Part shown: positions 44,480-54,240 of the stretch, in pieces
Layout of the letters: the number at the start of each line of letters is the position of its first letter
Position numbering within the stretch: the stretch's first letter is position 1
Assembly (NCBI GenBank): GCA_028282595.1
Contig: JANQHQ010000046.1
Span: forward strand, 1-64,000
Direction: 5' to 3'
Length of the DNA: 64,000 nt
Source: Chlorobium sp.
GTDB taxonomy: Bacteria; Bacteroidota; Chlorobiia; Chlorobiales; Chlorobiaceae
Translations under genes and position numbers: made by a program
Notes under the pieces: generated by a model
Databases searched by the model: none
What the model was told of the DNA's origin: nothing
The model's input: only the letters and a program-made list of their open reading frames with translations

Positions 44480-46018
44480 TCAGGTGATGTGGAGGCCGAT
44501 CTCTTTCTGGAATTCCTGTTCCCTCGAACGGCCTTCCCGTATCTCTCCGGTTGAAAACTCATGCCGGATCGTTCCCTTGTACAGGCACCCGATGCGCGAT
44601 GAAAGGGCGACGATCTCGTCGAGTTCGGCCGAAACGAGCAGCATGGCGATTCCCCTGTCCCGCGTTTCGAGAATCTTGCGGTGAATCGTTTCGATGGCGC
44701 CGATGTCCACTCCGCGGGTCGGCTGGGCGAGCATGAGCAGTTTCAGGCCGGGGCGTCCGATCTCTCTTGCAAGCACGACTTTCTGCTGATTTCCGCCGGA
44801 AAGTCCGGAAAGCGGCGGATCGGCTTCGGTGTCGCACCGGATGTCGTAGCGCCGGACCATCTCCCGCGTGTAGTCGTCGACGCCGTTCGTGTCGAATCCT
44901 GCGAAGCGGTGGAACATCTTCTCCCGGTGCCGGCCGAAAATCATGTTTTCACTGATTGTATAGGCCGGAACAACTCCGTGCCTGAGACGGTCTTCCGGAA
45001 TGTGGGAGACGCCGAGAGAGCCGATTTCGGCGGGCGTTTTGCCGAGAAGGGAGACACCGTCGAGAAGTGCCGAGCCGCTGCAGATCATGCCTTCGTCCCG
45101 CATTCCCCAGAGCAGGGAGAGCAGTTCGCTCTGGCCGTTGCCCTCGACGCCGGCTATGCCGTAGATTTCGCCCGCCCTGATATGAAACGAGAGGTTCGAA
45201 AGACGTGTTCCACCCCTCGCGTCGCGACAGGTGAGCCCGCGGACCTCCAGCACGGTCCTGCCGGGCGTTTCGGGAGGATTCCGGACTCTCAGCAGGACGT
45301 TGCGCCCGACCATCAGTTGCGCGAGATCGCTTTTCGTGACCTCCGGCGTCGGACGGGTCGCAACCATCCTGCCCCGGCGCATGACGCTTACCGTGTCGGA
45401 CACCCGCAAGACCTCGTCGAGCTTGTGCGTGATCAGAATGACGGTTTTCCCGGCCGCTCGCAGCGAGCGGAGGGCGTCGAAAAGCTGCGAGACCTCGGTC
45501 GGCGTCAGCACGGCCGTCGGTTCGTCGAGAATCAGGATTTCCGCGTTCCGGTAGAGCAGTTTGAGTATCTCCACCCGCTGTTCCTCGCCGACCGAAAGAT
45601 CGCCGACGCGGGCGAACGGATCGATGTGCATGCCGTGTTCCTCCGCGACCCCGGCGATGTTCCGAGCGGTGTTTTCGATACCGAGTGGAGCGAATATACG
45701 GCTGCGCTCGTCGCCCAGCATGATGTTTTCCGCGACCGTGAGATCCGGAATCAGCATGAAATGCTGGTGGACCATGCCTATGCCAGCCTGTATGGCCTGG
45801 CGGGGAGAGGAGAGCCGGACGGGACGGCCCATGAGCGTCATGCGGCCGGAGTCGGGGGAAAGCATGCCGTAGATGATCTTCGTCAGCGTGCTTTTACCGG
45901 CGCCGTTCTCGCCGACGATGGCGTGAATCCCGCCCTTGTGGATCACGAGAGAGATTTCCCGGTTGGCCCGGACGGTGCCGAACCGTTTCGATATGTTCTC
46001 CAGAACGATCGCCTCCAT
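44480..46018 (-). CDS. ABC transporter ATP-binding protein with two nucleotide-binding domains (BMP/nucleoside type)
   Basis: A 512-residue ATPase with two fused domains. Domain 1 has Walker A GENGAGKST (about residue 36), signature LSVGEEQRVEILKLL and Walker B LILDEPTAV. Domain 2 has AGVEGNGQSELLSLL in place of a normal Walker A, LSGGNQQKVVLARE and LLMLAQPTRGVD, the usual degenerate second site of sugar/nucleoside importers. It begins 3 nt after the bchC stop, so it is probably expressed with bchC. The substrate is unknown. Confidence 0.9.
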   Translation of the reverse strand: MEAIVLENISKRFGTVRANREISLVIHKGGIHAIVGENGAGKSTLTKIIYGMLSPDSGRMTLMGRPVRLSSPRQAIQAGIGMVHQHFMLIPDLTVAENIMLGDERSRIFAPLGIENTARNIAGVAEEHGMHIDPFARVGDLSVGEEQRVEILKLLYRNAEILILDEPTAVLTPTEVSQLFDALRSLRAAGKTVILITHKLDEVLRVSDTVSVMRRGRMVATRPTPEVTKSDLAQLMVGRNVLLRVRNPPETPGRTVLEVRGLTCRDARGGTRLSNLSFHIRAGEIYGIAGVEGNGQSELLSLLWGMRDEGMICSGSALLDGVSLLGKTPAEIGSLGVSHIPEDRLRHGVVPAYTISENMIFGRHREKMFHRFAGFDTNGVDDYTREMVRRYDIRCDTEADPPLSGLSGGNQQKVVLAREIGRPGLKLLMLAQPTRGVDIGAIETIHRKILETRDRGIAMLLVSAELDEIVALSSRIGCLYKGTIRHEFSTGEIREGRSREQEFQKEIGLHIT

Positions 46019-46021
46019 CGC

Positions 46022-46981
46022 CTACAGCCAGCTGATGACGGTTTTTATGGCTTCCTTGCTGTCGAGGGCCACCCGGTAGGCGAGCTCGTACTGGTTGAGG
46101 GGAAAGACGTTCGTGAAGAATTTTTCGCTGTCCAGGACCTTCGAGTCGAGAAGCTTCCGGGCTTCGGCGAGATGGGGAGGTGCGGTCACCGATGAGCAGA
46201 CGAGCACCGGCTCCTTGTGCTGCATCAGGCGATAGTCGTATCCGAGCACTTCGTAGTTGCCCATGAGCAGGATCCGGCCCTGCGGCCTGAGCAGGCGGAT
46301 CGACTTTTCGATCAGGAGGATGCGCCCGGTGGCCTCGATGACGAGGTCGTAGCTGTCGTCGAATTCGGTCGGAAAGTCCGTGATCTCCATGCCGATGTTC
46401 TGGGCGCAGGAGAGCTGTCCCCGGATGCCGAAGTTTTCAAGCGCGTCTACGGTCTCAACGCCCCTGTATTTCAGGTATTCCGCCGCCATGAGTCCTACCG
46501 AGCCCAAGCCGAGAAGAAGCACCCGGTCGGACGGGCCGGGACGAACCTTCTCCAGTGCCGAGATCACGTAGCCGAGCAGTCCGGTCAGGAGGTCGCGATG
46601 AATCGGCTGGCGTCCGAGTGGCACGGTGTTGGAGGCCGACGTCGGCAGCAGTTCGGCGTGGCACCCGTAGTAGGATTCCACGCCTTTCCAGCGATCTCCC
46701 CGGAAAGCGAAGACGAAGTCTCCGGACTTCAGTGTCGTGACGCCCGGCCCGGTTTCCACCACCTGTCCGATCATTTCGCTGCCGAGCATGATCGGGTAGT
46801 TCAGCACCTTGTGCGAGACCGGTTTGTTCGTGAGCAGCAGCCGGTCCATGCCGGGCGTGATCGTGGTCGCGATGGTTTTGACGAGAACGTCGTCCGGCCG
46901 GTCGGCCAGAAAGCCGACCGGACCGAGCTTCAGCTTGTTGGCTTTCGGCAAGATGATGGCCTGTGCTTCCCCCTGCATCAT
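46022..46981 (-). CDS. bchC: Bacteriochlorophyllide dehydrogenase, BchC-like
   Basis: A 319-residue medium-chain dehydrogenase without catalytic zinc motifs. Substrate-domain features are PGMDRLLLTNKPV and PIMLGSEMIGQVVETGPGV; the nucleotide-binding loop is VLLLGLGSVGLMAAEYL (about residue 155). The match is to BchC, which oxidises the C3-hydroxyethyl group in bacteriochlorophyllide synthesis, a step needed for bacteriochlorophyll a. The pair of ATGs at 46981/46978 follows no strong ribosome site. A holin-like membrane gene ends 20 nt upstream and an ABC transporter follows directly. Confidence 0.82.
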   Translation of the reverse strand: MMQGEAQAIILPKANKLKLGPVGFLADRPDDVLVKTIATTITPGMDRLLLTNKPVSHKVLNYPIMLGSEMIGQVVETGPGVTTLKSGDFVFAFRGDRWKGVESYYGCHAELLPTSASNTVPLGRQPIHRDLLTGLLGYVISALEKVRPGPSDRVLLLGLGSVGLMAAEYLKYRGVETVDALENFGIRGQLSCAQNIGMEITDFPTEFDDSYDLVIEATGRILLIEKSIRLLRPQGRILLMGNYEVLGYDYRLMQHKEPVLVCSSVTAPPHLAEARKLLDSKVLDSEKFFTNVFPLNQYELAYRVALDSKEAIKTVISWL

Positions 46982-47001
46982 GGTTCTGTTAGAATACCGG
47001 A

Positions 47002-47343
47002 TTAGATGTTGAAAAGGGTGCCGAGCATCCAGGAAACCAGACTGATGAACAGTGATCCGAGCACGGCCCATCCGAAGCTGTCGACGGTGAAGCCGTTGAC
47101 GAACAGCGCCGCCATTTGCAGCATCAGGGCATTGATGACCAGCAGGAAGAGGCCGAGCGTTACGATGATGAACGGTATCGAAAAAAAGACGAGCACGGGT
47201 TTCACTATCGCGTTGATGAGCCCCAGCACGAGAGCCACGAGCAGAGCCGCTCCGAAGCTGGTGACTGAAATGCCGCCGAGAAGACTTGCCGTGGCGTAGA
47301 CCGAAAGGGCGTTTATAAGCCAGACGAGCAGAATGTGAGCCAT
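47002..47343 (-). CDS. Phage holin family (superfamily IV) membrane protein
   Basis: A 113-residue protein with four hydrophobic helices (ILLVWLINALSVYATASLLGG, ALLVALVLGLINAIVKPVLVFF, IVTLGLFLLVINALMLQMAA and VLGSLFISLVSWMLG). This is the widespread small family annotated as phage holin superfamily IV; in bacterial chromosomes it is not necessarily viral and no phage genes are near. It is first in the group with bchC and the ABC genes, 20 nt apart. Confidence 0.88.
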   Translation of the reverse strand: MAHILLVWLINALSVYATASLLGGISVTSFGAALLVALVLGLINAIVKPVLVFFSIPFIIVTLGLFLLVINALMLQMAALFVNGFTVDSFGWAVLGSLFISLVSWMLGTLFNI

Positions 47344-47491
47344 GATTGCAGTGTTTTTTTGCGGGACCGGCGGGAGCCCGCCGGTAGTGACCGTCCGGAG
47401 GTAAATGTACGTCTTTTCATCCTCAATGTAAACAAACAGGATCCCTCAGCTCTTCCCCGTCGTGGAGCAGGGATGGTCGCCGTTACGGGTG

Positions 47492-48862
47492 TTACAGCAT
47501 CCGGTCGAGGGCGTCCTGCAGGGTGCGGCATCCGACGATATCGAGCGGCAGTCCGAGCACCGGGGCTTTCAGCTCGCGGGTGTTGGCTTCCGGGAGCAGG
47601 ATTTTTCTGAATCCGAGATGAGCGGCTTCCCGTATGCGGCGTTCACCCTCGCCGATCGCCCGGAGCTCGCCCGACAGCCCGATCTCCCCGGCACATACCG
47701 TCGAGGGGTCGAGAGGTGTGTTCCGGACGCCGGAGGCGACCGCGGCCGCTATTGCGAGATCCGCCGCCGGTTCCACGAGACGCAGACCGCCGGCCACCTT
47801 GATGAAAACGTCCTGCCCCCAGGTGGGGATACCGAGTCGTTTTTCCAGGACGGCGAGAATGATGCTGAGGCGTTTGAGGTCGAAGCCCGAGCTGATGCGC
47901 TGCGGCATGGTGAAGTTGGTCTTGCTGACGAGGGCCTGCACTTCGACCAGCAGCGCCCGGGTGCCTTCGATGGCCCCGAGGACGGCGTTGCCCGGGATGT
48001 CGGTCGATCTGTCGGAAATGAAGAACTCCGAAGGGTTGGTGACCTCCTCGAGTCCCTCTTCCTCCATGCGGAAAACCCCGATTTCGTTCGTCGGACCGAA
48101 ACGGTTTTTCACCGAACGGATGATTCTGTAGCGCAGGTGGTTTTCGCCCTCGAACTGCAGCACGGTGTCCACCATGTGTTCGAGCGCCTTCGGACCGGCG
48201 AGAGAGCCCGCCTTGGTGATATGGCCGACGATCAGCAGGATGAAACCCCGGGTTTTTGCCCGGCGTATCAGTTCGCTCGTGCATTCCCGTATCTGGGTGA
48301 TCGTTCCGGCCGAGCTCCGGTACTCCCCGGAAAAGAGGGTCTGTATCGAATCGACGACCACGATCTCCGGAAGTTCCTTTTCAATTGCCGCGAGGATGTT
48401 TTCGAGGCGCACTTCCGGAAGGAGCCTCACGGCGTCCGATGTGATCGAAAGTCTCCTGGCCCGGTCCCTCACCTGCGCGGGGGATTCCTCGCCGCACACG
48501 TAGAGGGTTCCGGCCAGGGAGGCGGACGGTGCGAGCTGGAGCATCAGCGTGGACTTCCCTATACCGGGTTCGCCGCCGACCAGCACCGCGGAGGAGGGCA
48601 TCAGTCCGCCTCCGAGCACCCGGTCGAGTTCGCGCATGCCGGTTGTCTTCCTTGCCGGCGGTGCCGGGTCGTTCTGCGGCGCCAGGGTTTCGCACGGCGG
48701 CGGATTCCATGCGGAAGCGGCTTTTTCCCCGGCGTTGTTCCGGGGCTCGTCGTGCATTTCCTGCAGGGTCTCCCAGCTCTGGCATTCAAAGCATTTCCCT
48801 GAATATTTCAGAGTTATCGCGCCGCAGTTGGTGCAGACGTAGCGGATGCCTGGTTTCGCCAT
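47492..48862 (-). CDS. radA: DNA repair protein RadA
   Basis: A 456-residue RadA (Sms), a RecA-like motor for branch migration in recombinational repair. N-terminal zinc finger CTNCG...CFEC (residues about 10-30), Walker A GGEPGIGKST (about residue 97), the RadA-specific KNRFGPTNEIGVF (about 254) and the C-terminal Lon-like domain with VFIKVAGGLRLVEPAADLAIA are all present. It begins 54 nt after folD and likely shares an operon. Confidence 0.96.
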   Translation of the reverse strand: MAKPGIRYVCTNCGAITLKYSGKCFECQSWETLQEMHDEPRNNAGEKAASAWNPPPCETLAPQNDPAPPARKTTGMRELDRVLGGGLMPSSAVLVGGEPGIGKSTLMLQLAPSASLAGTLYVCGEESPAQVRDRARRLSITSDAVRLLPEVRLENILAAIEKELPEIVVVDSIQTLFSGEYRSSAGTITQIRECTSELIRRAKTRGFILLIVGHITKAGSLAGPKALEHMVDTVLQFEGENHLRYRIIRSVKNRFGPTNEIGVFRMEEEGLEEVTNPSEFFISDRSTDIPGNAVLGAIEGTRALLVEVQALVSKTNFTMPQRISSGFDLKRLSIILAVLEKRLGIPTWGQDVFIKVAGGLRLVEPAADLAIAAAVASGVRNTPLDPSTVCAGEIGLSGELRAIGEGERRIREAAHLGFRKILLPEANTRELKAPVLGLPLDIVGCRTLQDALDRML

Positions 48863-48916
48863 GCCGTGGAGGATTTTCGGTGGAGCCTTTTTTCGGACCG
48901 CGTCCCGGGGCCGCCG

Positions 48917-49810
48917 TTACGATTCGATCCCGCGAGCCCGGCGGAAGGATTGCAGCGTGTTTTTCAGCAGCATGGCGATCGTCATCGGGCCCACGCCTCC
49001 GGGGACGGGCGTGATGGCCGAGGCGATTTCCGAAACCGGCCCGAAGTCGACGTCGCCCGTCAGCCGGAAGCCCGACTTTCGCGTGGGATCCTCTACACGG
49101 TTCATCCCGACGTCGAGGACAACCGCGCCGGGCTTGACCATCTCCCTGGTGACGAAGTTCGCTCTTCCGATGGCGACTACGAGAATATCCGCCTGGCGGG
49201 TCAGTTCGGGCATGTTTGCGGTGGCTGAATGGCAGACCGTCACGGTGCAGTTCGTTTCCTTCAGTTTCTGCAGCATGAGATTCGCCATCGGTTTGCCGAC
49301 GATGTTGCTGCGCCCGACGACCACGCAATGCTTGCCCTTCGTTTCGATGTTGTAACGGGAAAGCAGTTCGAGAATCCCGTAGGGAGTGCAACTGATATAG
49401 CCTTTGTCCAGATTTCCGAGGACCATCTGGCCGACGTTTTCGGGATGGAACCCGTCGACGTCCTTGGAGGGCGAGATCGCCATGGTGACCGCGTACTCTT
49501 CGATATGCGGGGGCAGGGGTTGCTGGACCAGGATCCCGTGAACCTCGGGGTCGTCGTTCAGTTCCCCGATTTTCGACAGAAGTTCTTCCTGCGGGGTCGA
49601 CGCGGGCAGTTCTATGACCGTCGAACGCATTCCGGTTTCCACGCAGCTTTTGGCCTTGTTTCTGACGTAGACCTGCGATGCGGGGTCCTCGCCGACAATG
49701 ATGACCGTCAGCCCCGGTACGGCGTTCAGCCGGGCGCTCAGCTCGGCCACTTCGGCCTTCAGTTCGGCTTTGAGGTCGGAAGATACTTGTTTGCCGTCAA
49801 TGATCGTCAT
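48917..49810 (-). CDS. folD: Methylenetetrahydrofolate dehydrogenase/cyclohydrolase
   Basis: FolD interconverts 5,10-methylene-, methenyl- and 10-formyl-tetrahydrofolate with NADP. The 297-residue protein has VGEDPASQVYVRNKAKSC with the catalytic Lys (about residue 55), QQPLPPHI, PSKDVDGFHPENVG and the NADP motif VVGRSNIVGKPMANLM. The start at 49810 begins MTIIDGKQVSS as in the family; the open frame continuing to 50488 is not coding. radA follows. Confidence 0.95.
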   Translation of the reverse strand: MTIIDGKQVSSDLKAELKAEVAELSARLNAVPGLTVIIVGEDPASQVYVRNKAKSCVETGMRSTVIELPASTPQEELLSKIGELNDDPEVHGILVQQPLPPHIEEYAVTMAISPSKDVDGFHPENVGQMVLGNLDKGYISCTPYGILELLSRYNIETKGKHCVVVGRSNIVGKPMANLMLQKLKETNCTVTVCHSATANMPELTRQADILVVAIGRANFVTREMVKPGAVVLDVGMNRVEDPTRKSGFRLTGDVDFGPVSEIASAITPVPGGVGPMTIAMLLKNTLQSFRRARGIES

Positions 49811-50050
49811 AATTGGTTGTTTCCGGATGGTTATTGTTCCTGTGGAGCGTGTTCTCTGTACCAGTGAACCAGTAAAAGGGAAAAATACTGAACATGCAAC
49901 AAAGCCCTGCATGTTCGGACACATTTTTTTCCTGTTTCCGGCCGCATTTTCGACCGGCGCCGGATTGCGGAAGCGGTTGATTCTCTTGCAGCTTGTTTCT
50001 ACATTGTTCTCTTCGCTTTCTCTCGACAACCCGGTTGTTTTCGATACCCC

Positions 50051-50611
50051 ATGCTCTCCGTCGACGACGTTCTCATAGGCGACGGGCTTCTCGACGCCCC
50101 GTTCCGTTGCGATCTTTCCCGCTGCAGGGGCGCATGCTGCGTCGAGGGAGAGCTCGGAGCGCCCGTCCTGCCGCATGAACGGGAAGGTCTCTTGCGTGCG
50201 GCGCAGGAGCTCAGGCCGCGACTGCCCGAAAAAAACGCCCGTCACATTGCCCGGCACGGTTGTATCGAGCTCTACCGGGGCGACCTGTTCACCCGGACCG
50301 TCGACGGAAAGGAGTGCGTGTTCGCCCGCCGCCGGGGCGAGGTCACCCTCTGTTCTATCGAGGAGGACGCCCTTCCGGCCGAAACTCCTGCGTACAAGCC
50401 GCTTTCCTGCAGGTTGTTCCCGATCCGCGTGAGAAAAAAGTTCGGTTTGGATTATCTTGTCTATGAACGTCACGCCATGTGTCGCCACGCCGTGCGTCGG
50501 GGCCGGGAGACCGGCACCCTGCTGATCGATTACGTGCGCGGAGCCCTTGTGGAGCTGTACGGCGTGGCGTGGTTCAACCGCCTGAAGGAATTCCGGGCGA
50601 ATCTCCCATAA
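50051..50611 (+). CDS. DUF3109 family Cys-cluster protein
   Basis: A 186-residue protein with RCDLSRCRGACCVEGE at residues about 19-34, one further Cys in GKECVFA, CSIEEDA and PLSCRLFPI. This is the DUF3109/YkgJ-like pattern of a zinc or iron-sulfur binding domain. Its role is not known. It ends 5 nt before rpoN, so the two are co-transcribed. Confidence 0.88.
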   Translation: MLSVDDVLIGDGLLDAPFRCDLSRCRGACCVEGELGAPVLPHEREGLLRAAQELRPRLPEKNARHIARHGCIELYRGDLFTRTVDGKECVFARRRGEVTLCSIEEDALPAETPAYKPLSCRLFPIRVRKKFGLDYLVYERHAMCRHAVRRGRETGTLLIDYVRGALVELYGVAWFNRLKEFRANLP

Positions 50612-50616
50612 AAACT

Positions 50617-52050
50617 ATGCCGGATATCAAGCTTCAGCAAAGTCAGCGCCTGCAGCTCTCGGCTCAGCAGATTCTGGGCAGTCAGCTTCTGCAACTGCCT
50701 TTGCTGCAACTCGAACAGCGTATCTACGACGAGCTTCAGGACAATCCCATGCTCGAACTGGTCGAGGAGAAAAACGAGTCGGTCGACTCGGCCGATGCTT
50801 CCGGCGACGACTCCGGCGCGGGCGATATGTTCGATTCGGTTGAACGGTTCGAGACCGACCGCTCGAAAGAGAGCCGCGACGACCGTGAGGGGATGATGCA
50901 TTTCACGATCGACAACCGCCCCAGAGAGCATTTCATCCAGGCCGTGCAGCACGATTCCTGCGAGGAAAAGCTTCTGAAGGACCTCTCTCTCCAGGAGGGC
51001 ATGGGCAGGCGGGAGCTTTTGATCGCGGCCGAAATCCTGGGGAATCTCGACGATGACGGCTACCTGCACGAGGAGCTTTCGGTTATTGCCGAAGGACTCG
51101 AAAGTAACGGTATCGACGCGGATGAAGGGGACATCGAGCCCGTTCTGGGGAGAATACGCTATCTCGACCCGTCGGGGATTGCCGTCAGGGATATCCGGGA
51201 GCGGCTGCTCGTCCAGCTTGAGGTGAAAACGGGCGGTTCGCCGGAAGGGGCGTCGCTTCTCGCGTCGAAGGTTCTCAGGAACCATTTCGACGATTTTCTC
51301 AACAACCGTTACGAACGGATCATCAAACGGTTGCAGATCCGCCCCGCCCAGCTCGAAGCCGCCGTCGGGGTGATCTCTACGCTCGATCCGCATCCTTTCA
51401 TCGCAAGCTCCGGAGAGGGCGACTACATCATGCCGGACTTCATCGTAACCTACGAGAACGGGCGGCTCACGGCCGTGCTCAATGACCGCAGCAGCATGTC
51501 CGTCCAGGTTTCCGAGGCCTACAACGAGGTCATCAGGGAGAAAAAGGTGCCGACCGAAGACCGGAAATTCATGCGCAACAAACTCAACCGCGCAAAGGAG
51601 TTCGCCAGCGCGATCGCCATGCGGCGTCACACGCTTATAAAGGTGATCGAGGCCCTGATGCAGTTCCAGTACGGGTTTTTCGTCAAGGGACCCGAAAAAC
51701 TCGTGCCGCTTGTCATGAAGGACGTTGCTGAAAAAACCGGTTTCGACCTGTCGACGATCAGCCGGGCGGTCAACGGAAAGTACGTGCAGACGAAGTTCGG
51801 TACCTTCGAGCTCAAGTATTTTTTCAGCGGCAGCCTGCCGACGGAGGAGGGGGAGGAGCGTTCCACCAAGATTGTCAAGCAGGATATCCGGAGGCTTGTC
51901 GAGGAGGAGGACCCCGGAAAACCGCTGAGCGACGACCGGCTTGCGGCCCTTCTGGAGAAAAAAGGTATCCGGATCGCCAGGCGGACGGTTGCAAAATACC
52001 GCGAACAAATGCAAATTCCAGTTGCAAGGTTAAGAAAAAAAATATTTTAG
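50617..52050 (+). CDS. rpoN: RNA polymerase sigma-54 factor
   Basis: A 477-residue sigma-54. Region I is Gln-rich (LQQSQRLQLSAQQILGSQLLQLP), region II is acidic, and the core-binding and DNA-binding regions follow, with GFDLSTISRAVNGKYVQTKFG (about residue 378) and the RpoN box ARRTVAKYRE near the C-terminus. It directs transcription from -24/-12 promoters with activators. The ATG at 50617 starts the canonical region I; DUF3109 lies immediately upstream. Confidence 0.95.
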   Translation: MPDIKLQQSQRLQLSAQQILGSQLLQLPLLQLEQRIYDELQDNPMLELVEEKNESVDSADASGDDSGAGDMFDSVERFETDRSKESRDDREGMMHFTIDNRPREHFIQAVQHDSCEEKLLKDLSLQEGMGRRELLIAAEILGNLDDDGYLHEELSVIAEGLESNGIDADEGDIEPVLGRIRYLDPSGIAVRDIRERLLVQLEVKTGGSPEGASLLASKVLRNHFDDFLNNRYERIIKRLQIRPAQLEAAVGVISTLDPHPFIASSGEGDYIMPDFIVTYENGRLTAVLNDRSSMSVQVSEAYNEVIREKKVPTEDRKFMRNKLNRAKEFASAIAMRRHTLIKVIEALMQFQYGFFVKGPEKLVPLVMKDVAEKTGFDLSTISRAVNGKYVQTKFGTFELKYFFSGSLPTEEGEERSTKIVKQDIRRLVEEEDPGKPLSDDRLAALLEKKGIRIARRTVAKYREQMQIPVARLRKKIF

Positions 52051-52128
52051 TGACGCAGTGCCGGTGCGGTCCCTTCGGCCGCGAGGCGATGCGTCCGGAA
52101 CGAACAAGAGCGGACTTCAGGAGAAGCA

Positions 52129-52689
52129 GTGGAAAACGGGATGAATGAACAATCCGGGGTCAGGGCGACAACGGTGCTCGGGGTTCTGAAAAACGGCCGG
52201 GCGGCTATCGGAAGCGACGGTCAGATGACCCTGGGCAACACGGTTATCAAGCACAGCACCAGGAAAATCAGGCGGATGCGCCACGCCGGCACGGAGATCG
52301 TCACCGGTTTCGCCGGTGCGACGGCCGACGCGGTGACCCTGCTCGACCGTTTTCAGGAGAAACTGGAGGCCTACGGCGGCCGTCTCGAACGCGCCGCGGT
52401 CGAACTCGCCCGGGACTGGCGTACGGACAAGTATCTGCGCCGCCTCGAGGCCATGCTGGCCGTGGTGAGCAGCGAGAAAGCGCTCATCGTTTCCGGTACC
52501 GGCGACGTCATCGAGCCGGAAGACGGCATCGTGGCCATCGGAAGCGGCAGCATGTACGCGCTGGCGTCAGCCCGCTCGCTTCTGGCGCACACCGACCTCG
52601 AAGCGGCGGATATCGTCAGGGAAAGCCTGAAGATCGCCGCCGATATCTGTATCTATACCAACGATAACATCGTGCTCGAAGAGGTATAG
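52129..52689 (+). CDS. hslV: ATP-dependent protease subunit HslV
   Basis: The 20S-like peptidase of the HslUV protease. [19 protein letters not shown] contains the N-terminal catalytic Thr after processing, and [15 protein letters not shown] follows. The GTG at 52129 has AGGAG in front and implies a pro-sequence of about 13 residues before the Thr-Thr; an internal ATG at 52141 is also possible. Most HslV lose only the initiator Met. It is followed by hslU 64 nt downstream. Confidence 0.95.
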   Translation: MENGMNEQSGVRATTVLGVLKNGRAAIGSDGQMTLGNTVIKHSTRKIRRMRHAGTEIVTGFAGATADAVTLLDRFQEKLEAYGGRLERAAVELARDWRTDKYLRRLEAMLAVVSSEKALIVSGTGDVIEPEDGIVAIGSGSMYALASARSLLAHTDLEAADIVRESLKIAADICIYTNDNIVLEEV

Positions 52690-52753
52690 CCTGCACGGGT
52701 GCGCTGCTTCCGGCGCGGGTTTCTTCTTTCAATTTTACAGGTTCTTATTCCTT

Positions 52754-54220
52754 ATGACCGATCAGAGCGAGTCACACGCCATGGAAACGAATGACGGAAA
52801 CGGGTCCCTGAAGGGCCTCATCCGTGAAGATTTTCTCACACCGAACCAGATTGTCGACCGGCTCGACAAGTACATCATCGGACAACACGACGCCAAGAAG
52901 GCCGTAGCGATAGCCCTGCGCAACCGCTTGCGCCGACAGAACGTGAGCGACGAACTGCGTGACGAAATCATGCCCAACAACATCATCATGATCGGGCCAA
53001 CCGGCGTCGGGAAGACCGAGATCGCCCGGCGGCTCGCCCGGCTGGCGAAAGCCCCGTTCGTCAAGGTCGAGGCGTCGAAGTTCACCGAAGTCGGTTATGT
53101 CGGCCGGGATGTGGAATCGATGATCCGCGACCTCACCGATCAGGCGGTCAACATGGTCCGGACCGAAAAGTCGGAAGAGGTCAGGGAAAAGGCCGCGGCC
53201 CTCGCCGAGGAGCGTCTTCTCGACATTCTGCTGCCGTCCGTACCGTCCTCCGCGTCCTATGACGATGAAGAGGGGGAGGGTGAGCCGGAGCCCGGTCCCG
53301 ACCGTGAACTCGAAGAGGCGGTCAACCGCAAGAGCCGGGAAAAGATGCTCGAACGGCTCCGCGCCGGAAGGATGGAGGATCGTCAGATAGAAATGGAAAC
53401 CAGCGGCGACGGCCAGGGCGGCATGATGCAGATTTTCGGCCCCTTCGGCCAGATGGAGGATATCGGCGGCCTCATGCAGGATCTTATGAGCGGGCTGCCG
53501 AAGAAACGCAAGAAAAGGCGTGTCACGGTCGCCGAGGCGCGCAAGCTGCTCGAACAGGAGGAGGTTCAGAAACTGATCGACATGGACGCCGTGGTCAAGG
53601 AGGCCGTGAGCAAGGTGGAGGAGTCGGGTATCGTGTTCATCGACGAGATCGACAAGATCGCCGCGCCGACGACCGGAGGCGGCCAGAAGGGGCCGGACGT
53701 CAGCCGGGAGGGCGTGCAGCGCGATCTCTTGCCGATCGTCGAGGGATCCACGGTCGCCACGAAGCACGGGATGGTGAAAACGGATCATGTGCTGTTCATC
53801 GCTTCGGGGGCGTTCCATGTCTCCAAGCCTTCGGACCTCATCCCGGAACTTCAGGGCCGCTTTCCTATCCGGGTAGAGCTCAAAAGCCTTACGGAGGAGG
53901 ATTTCTACAAGATTCTCACACAGCCGAAAAACGCGCTCATCAAACAGTATCGTGCGCTACTGCTTACCGAGGGCGTGGAGCTCGAATTTCGCGACGAAGC
54001 CATCAGGGAGCTCGCCAGGACCGCGGCGAAAGTCAACGAATCGGTCGAGAATATCGGTGCGAGAAGGTTGCACACCATCATGACCAATCTTCTGGAGGAG
54101 CTCATGTTCGCCATTCCGGAGAGATGCACCGAACAGAAGATCGTGGTCGACAAGCCCATGGTGGACGAGAAACTCGGCGACATCATTACCGACAGGGACC
54201 TCAGCCACTACATTCTCTAA
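52754..54220 (+). CDS. hslU: ATP-dependent protease ATPase subunit HslU
   Basis: The AAA+ unfoldase that feeds Hsl[23 protein letters not shown] is at the N-terminus, Walker A is GPTGVGKTE (about residue 78), Walker B is [11 protein letters not shown] (about residue 294), and [25 protein letters not shown] is sensor 1/Arg-finger region. The 488 residues include an intermediate domain with a Met/Gly-rich stretch ([17 protein letters not shown]). aroQ follows after 20 nt. Confidence 0.96.
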   Translation: MTDQSESHAMETNDGNGSLKGLIREDFLTPNQIVDRLDKYIIGQHDAKKAVAIALRNRLRRQNVSDELRDEIMPNNIIMIGPTGVGKTEIARRLARLAKAPFVKVEASKFTEVGYVGRDVESMIRDLTDQAVNMVRTEKSEEVREKAAALAEERLLDILLPSVPSSASYDDEEGEGEPEPGPDRELEEAVNRKSREKMLERLRAGRMEDRQIEMETSGDGQGGMMQIFGPFGQMEDIGGLMQDLMSGLPKKRKKRRVTVAEARKLLEQEEVQKLIDMDAVVKEAVSKVEESGIVFIDEIDKIAAPTTGGGQKGPDVSREGVQRDLLPIVEGSTVATKHGMVKTDHVLFIASGAFHVSKPSDLIPELQGRFPIRVELKSLTEEDFYKILTQPKNALIKQYRALLLTEGVELEFRDEAIRELARTAAKVNESVENIGARRLHTIMTNLLEELMFAIPERCTEQKIVVDKPMVDEKLGDIITDRDLSHYIL

Positions 54221-54240
54221 CCGCCGGAGAACAGCCGCAA

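Noticed and set aside
47002..47343. Prophage suggested by the holin-like protein
   Set aside because: No other phage genes, attachment sites or integrase nearby; this family is common on chromosomes.
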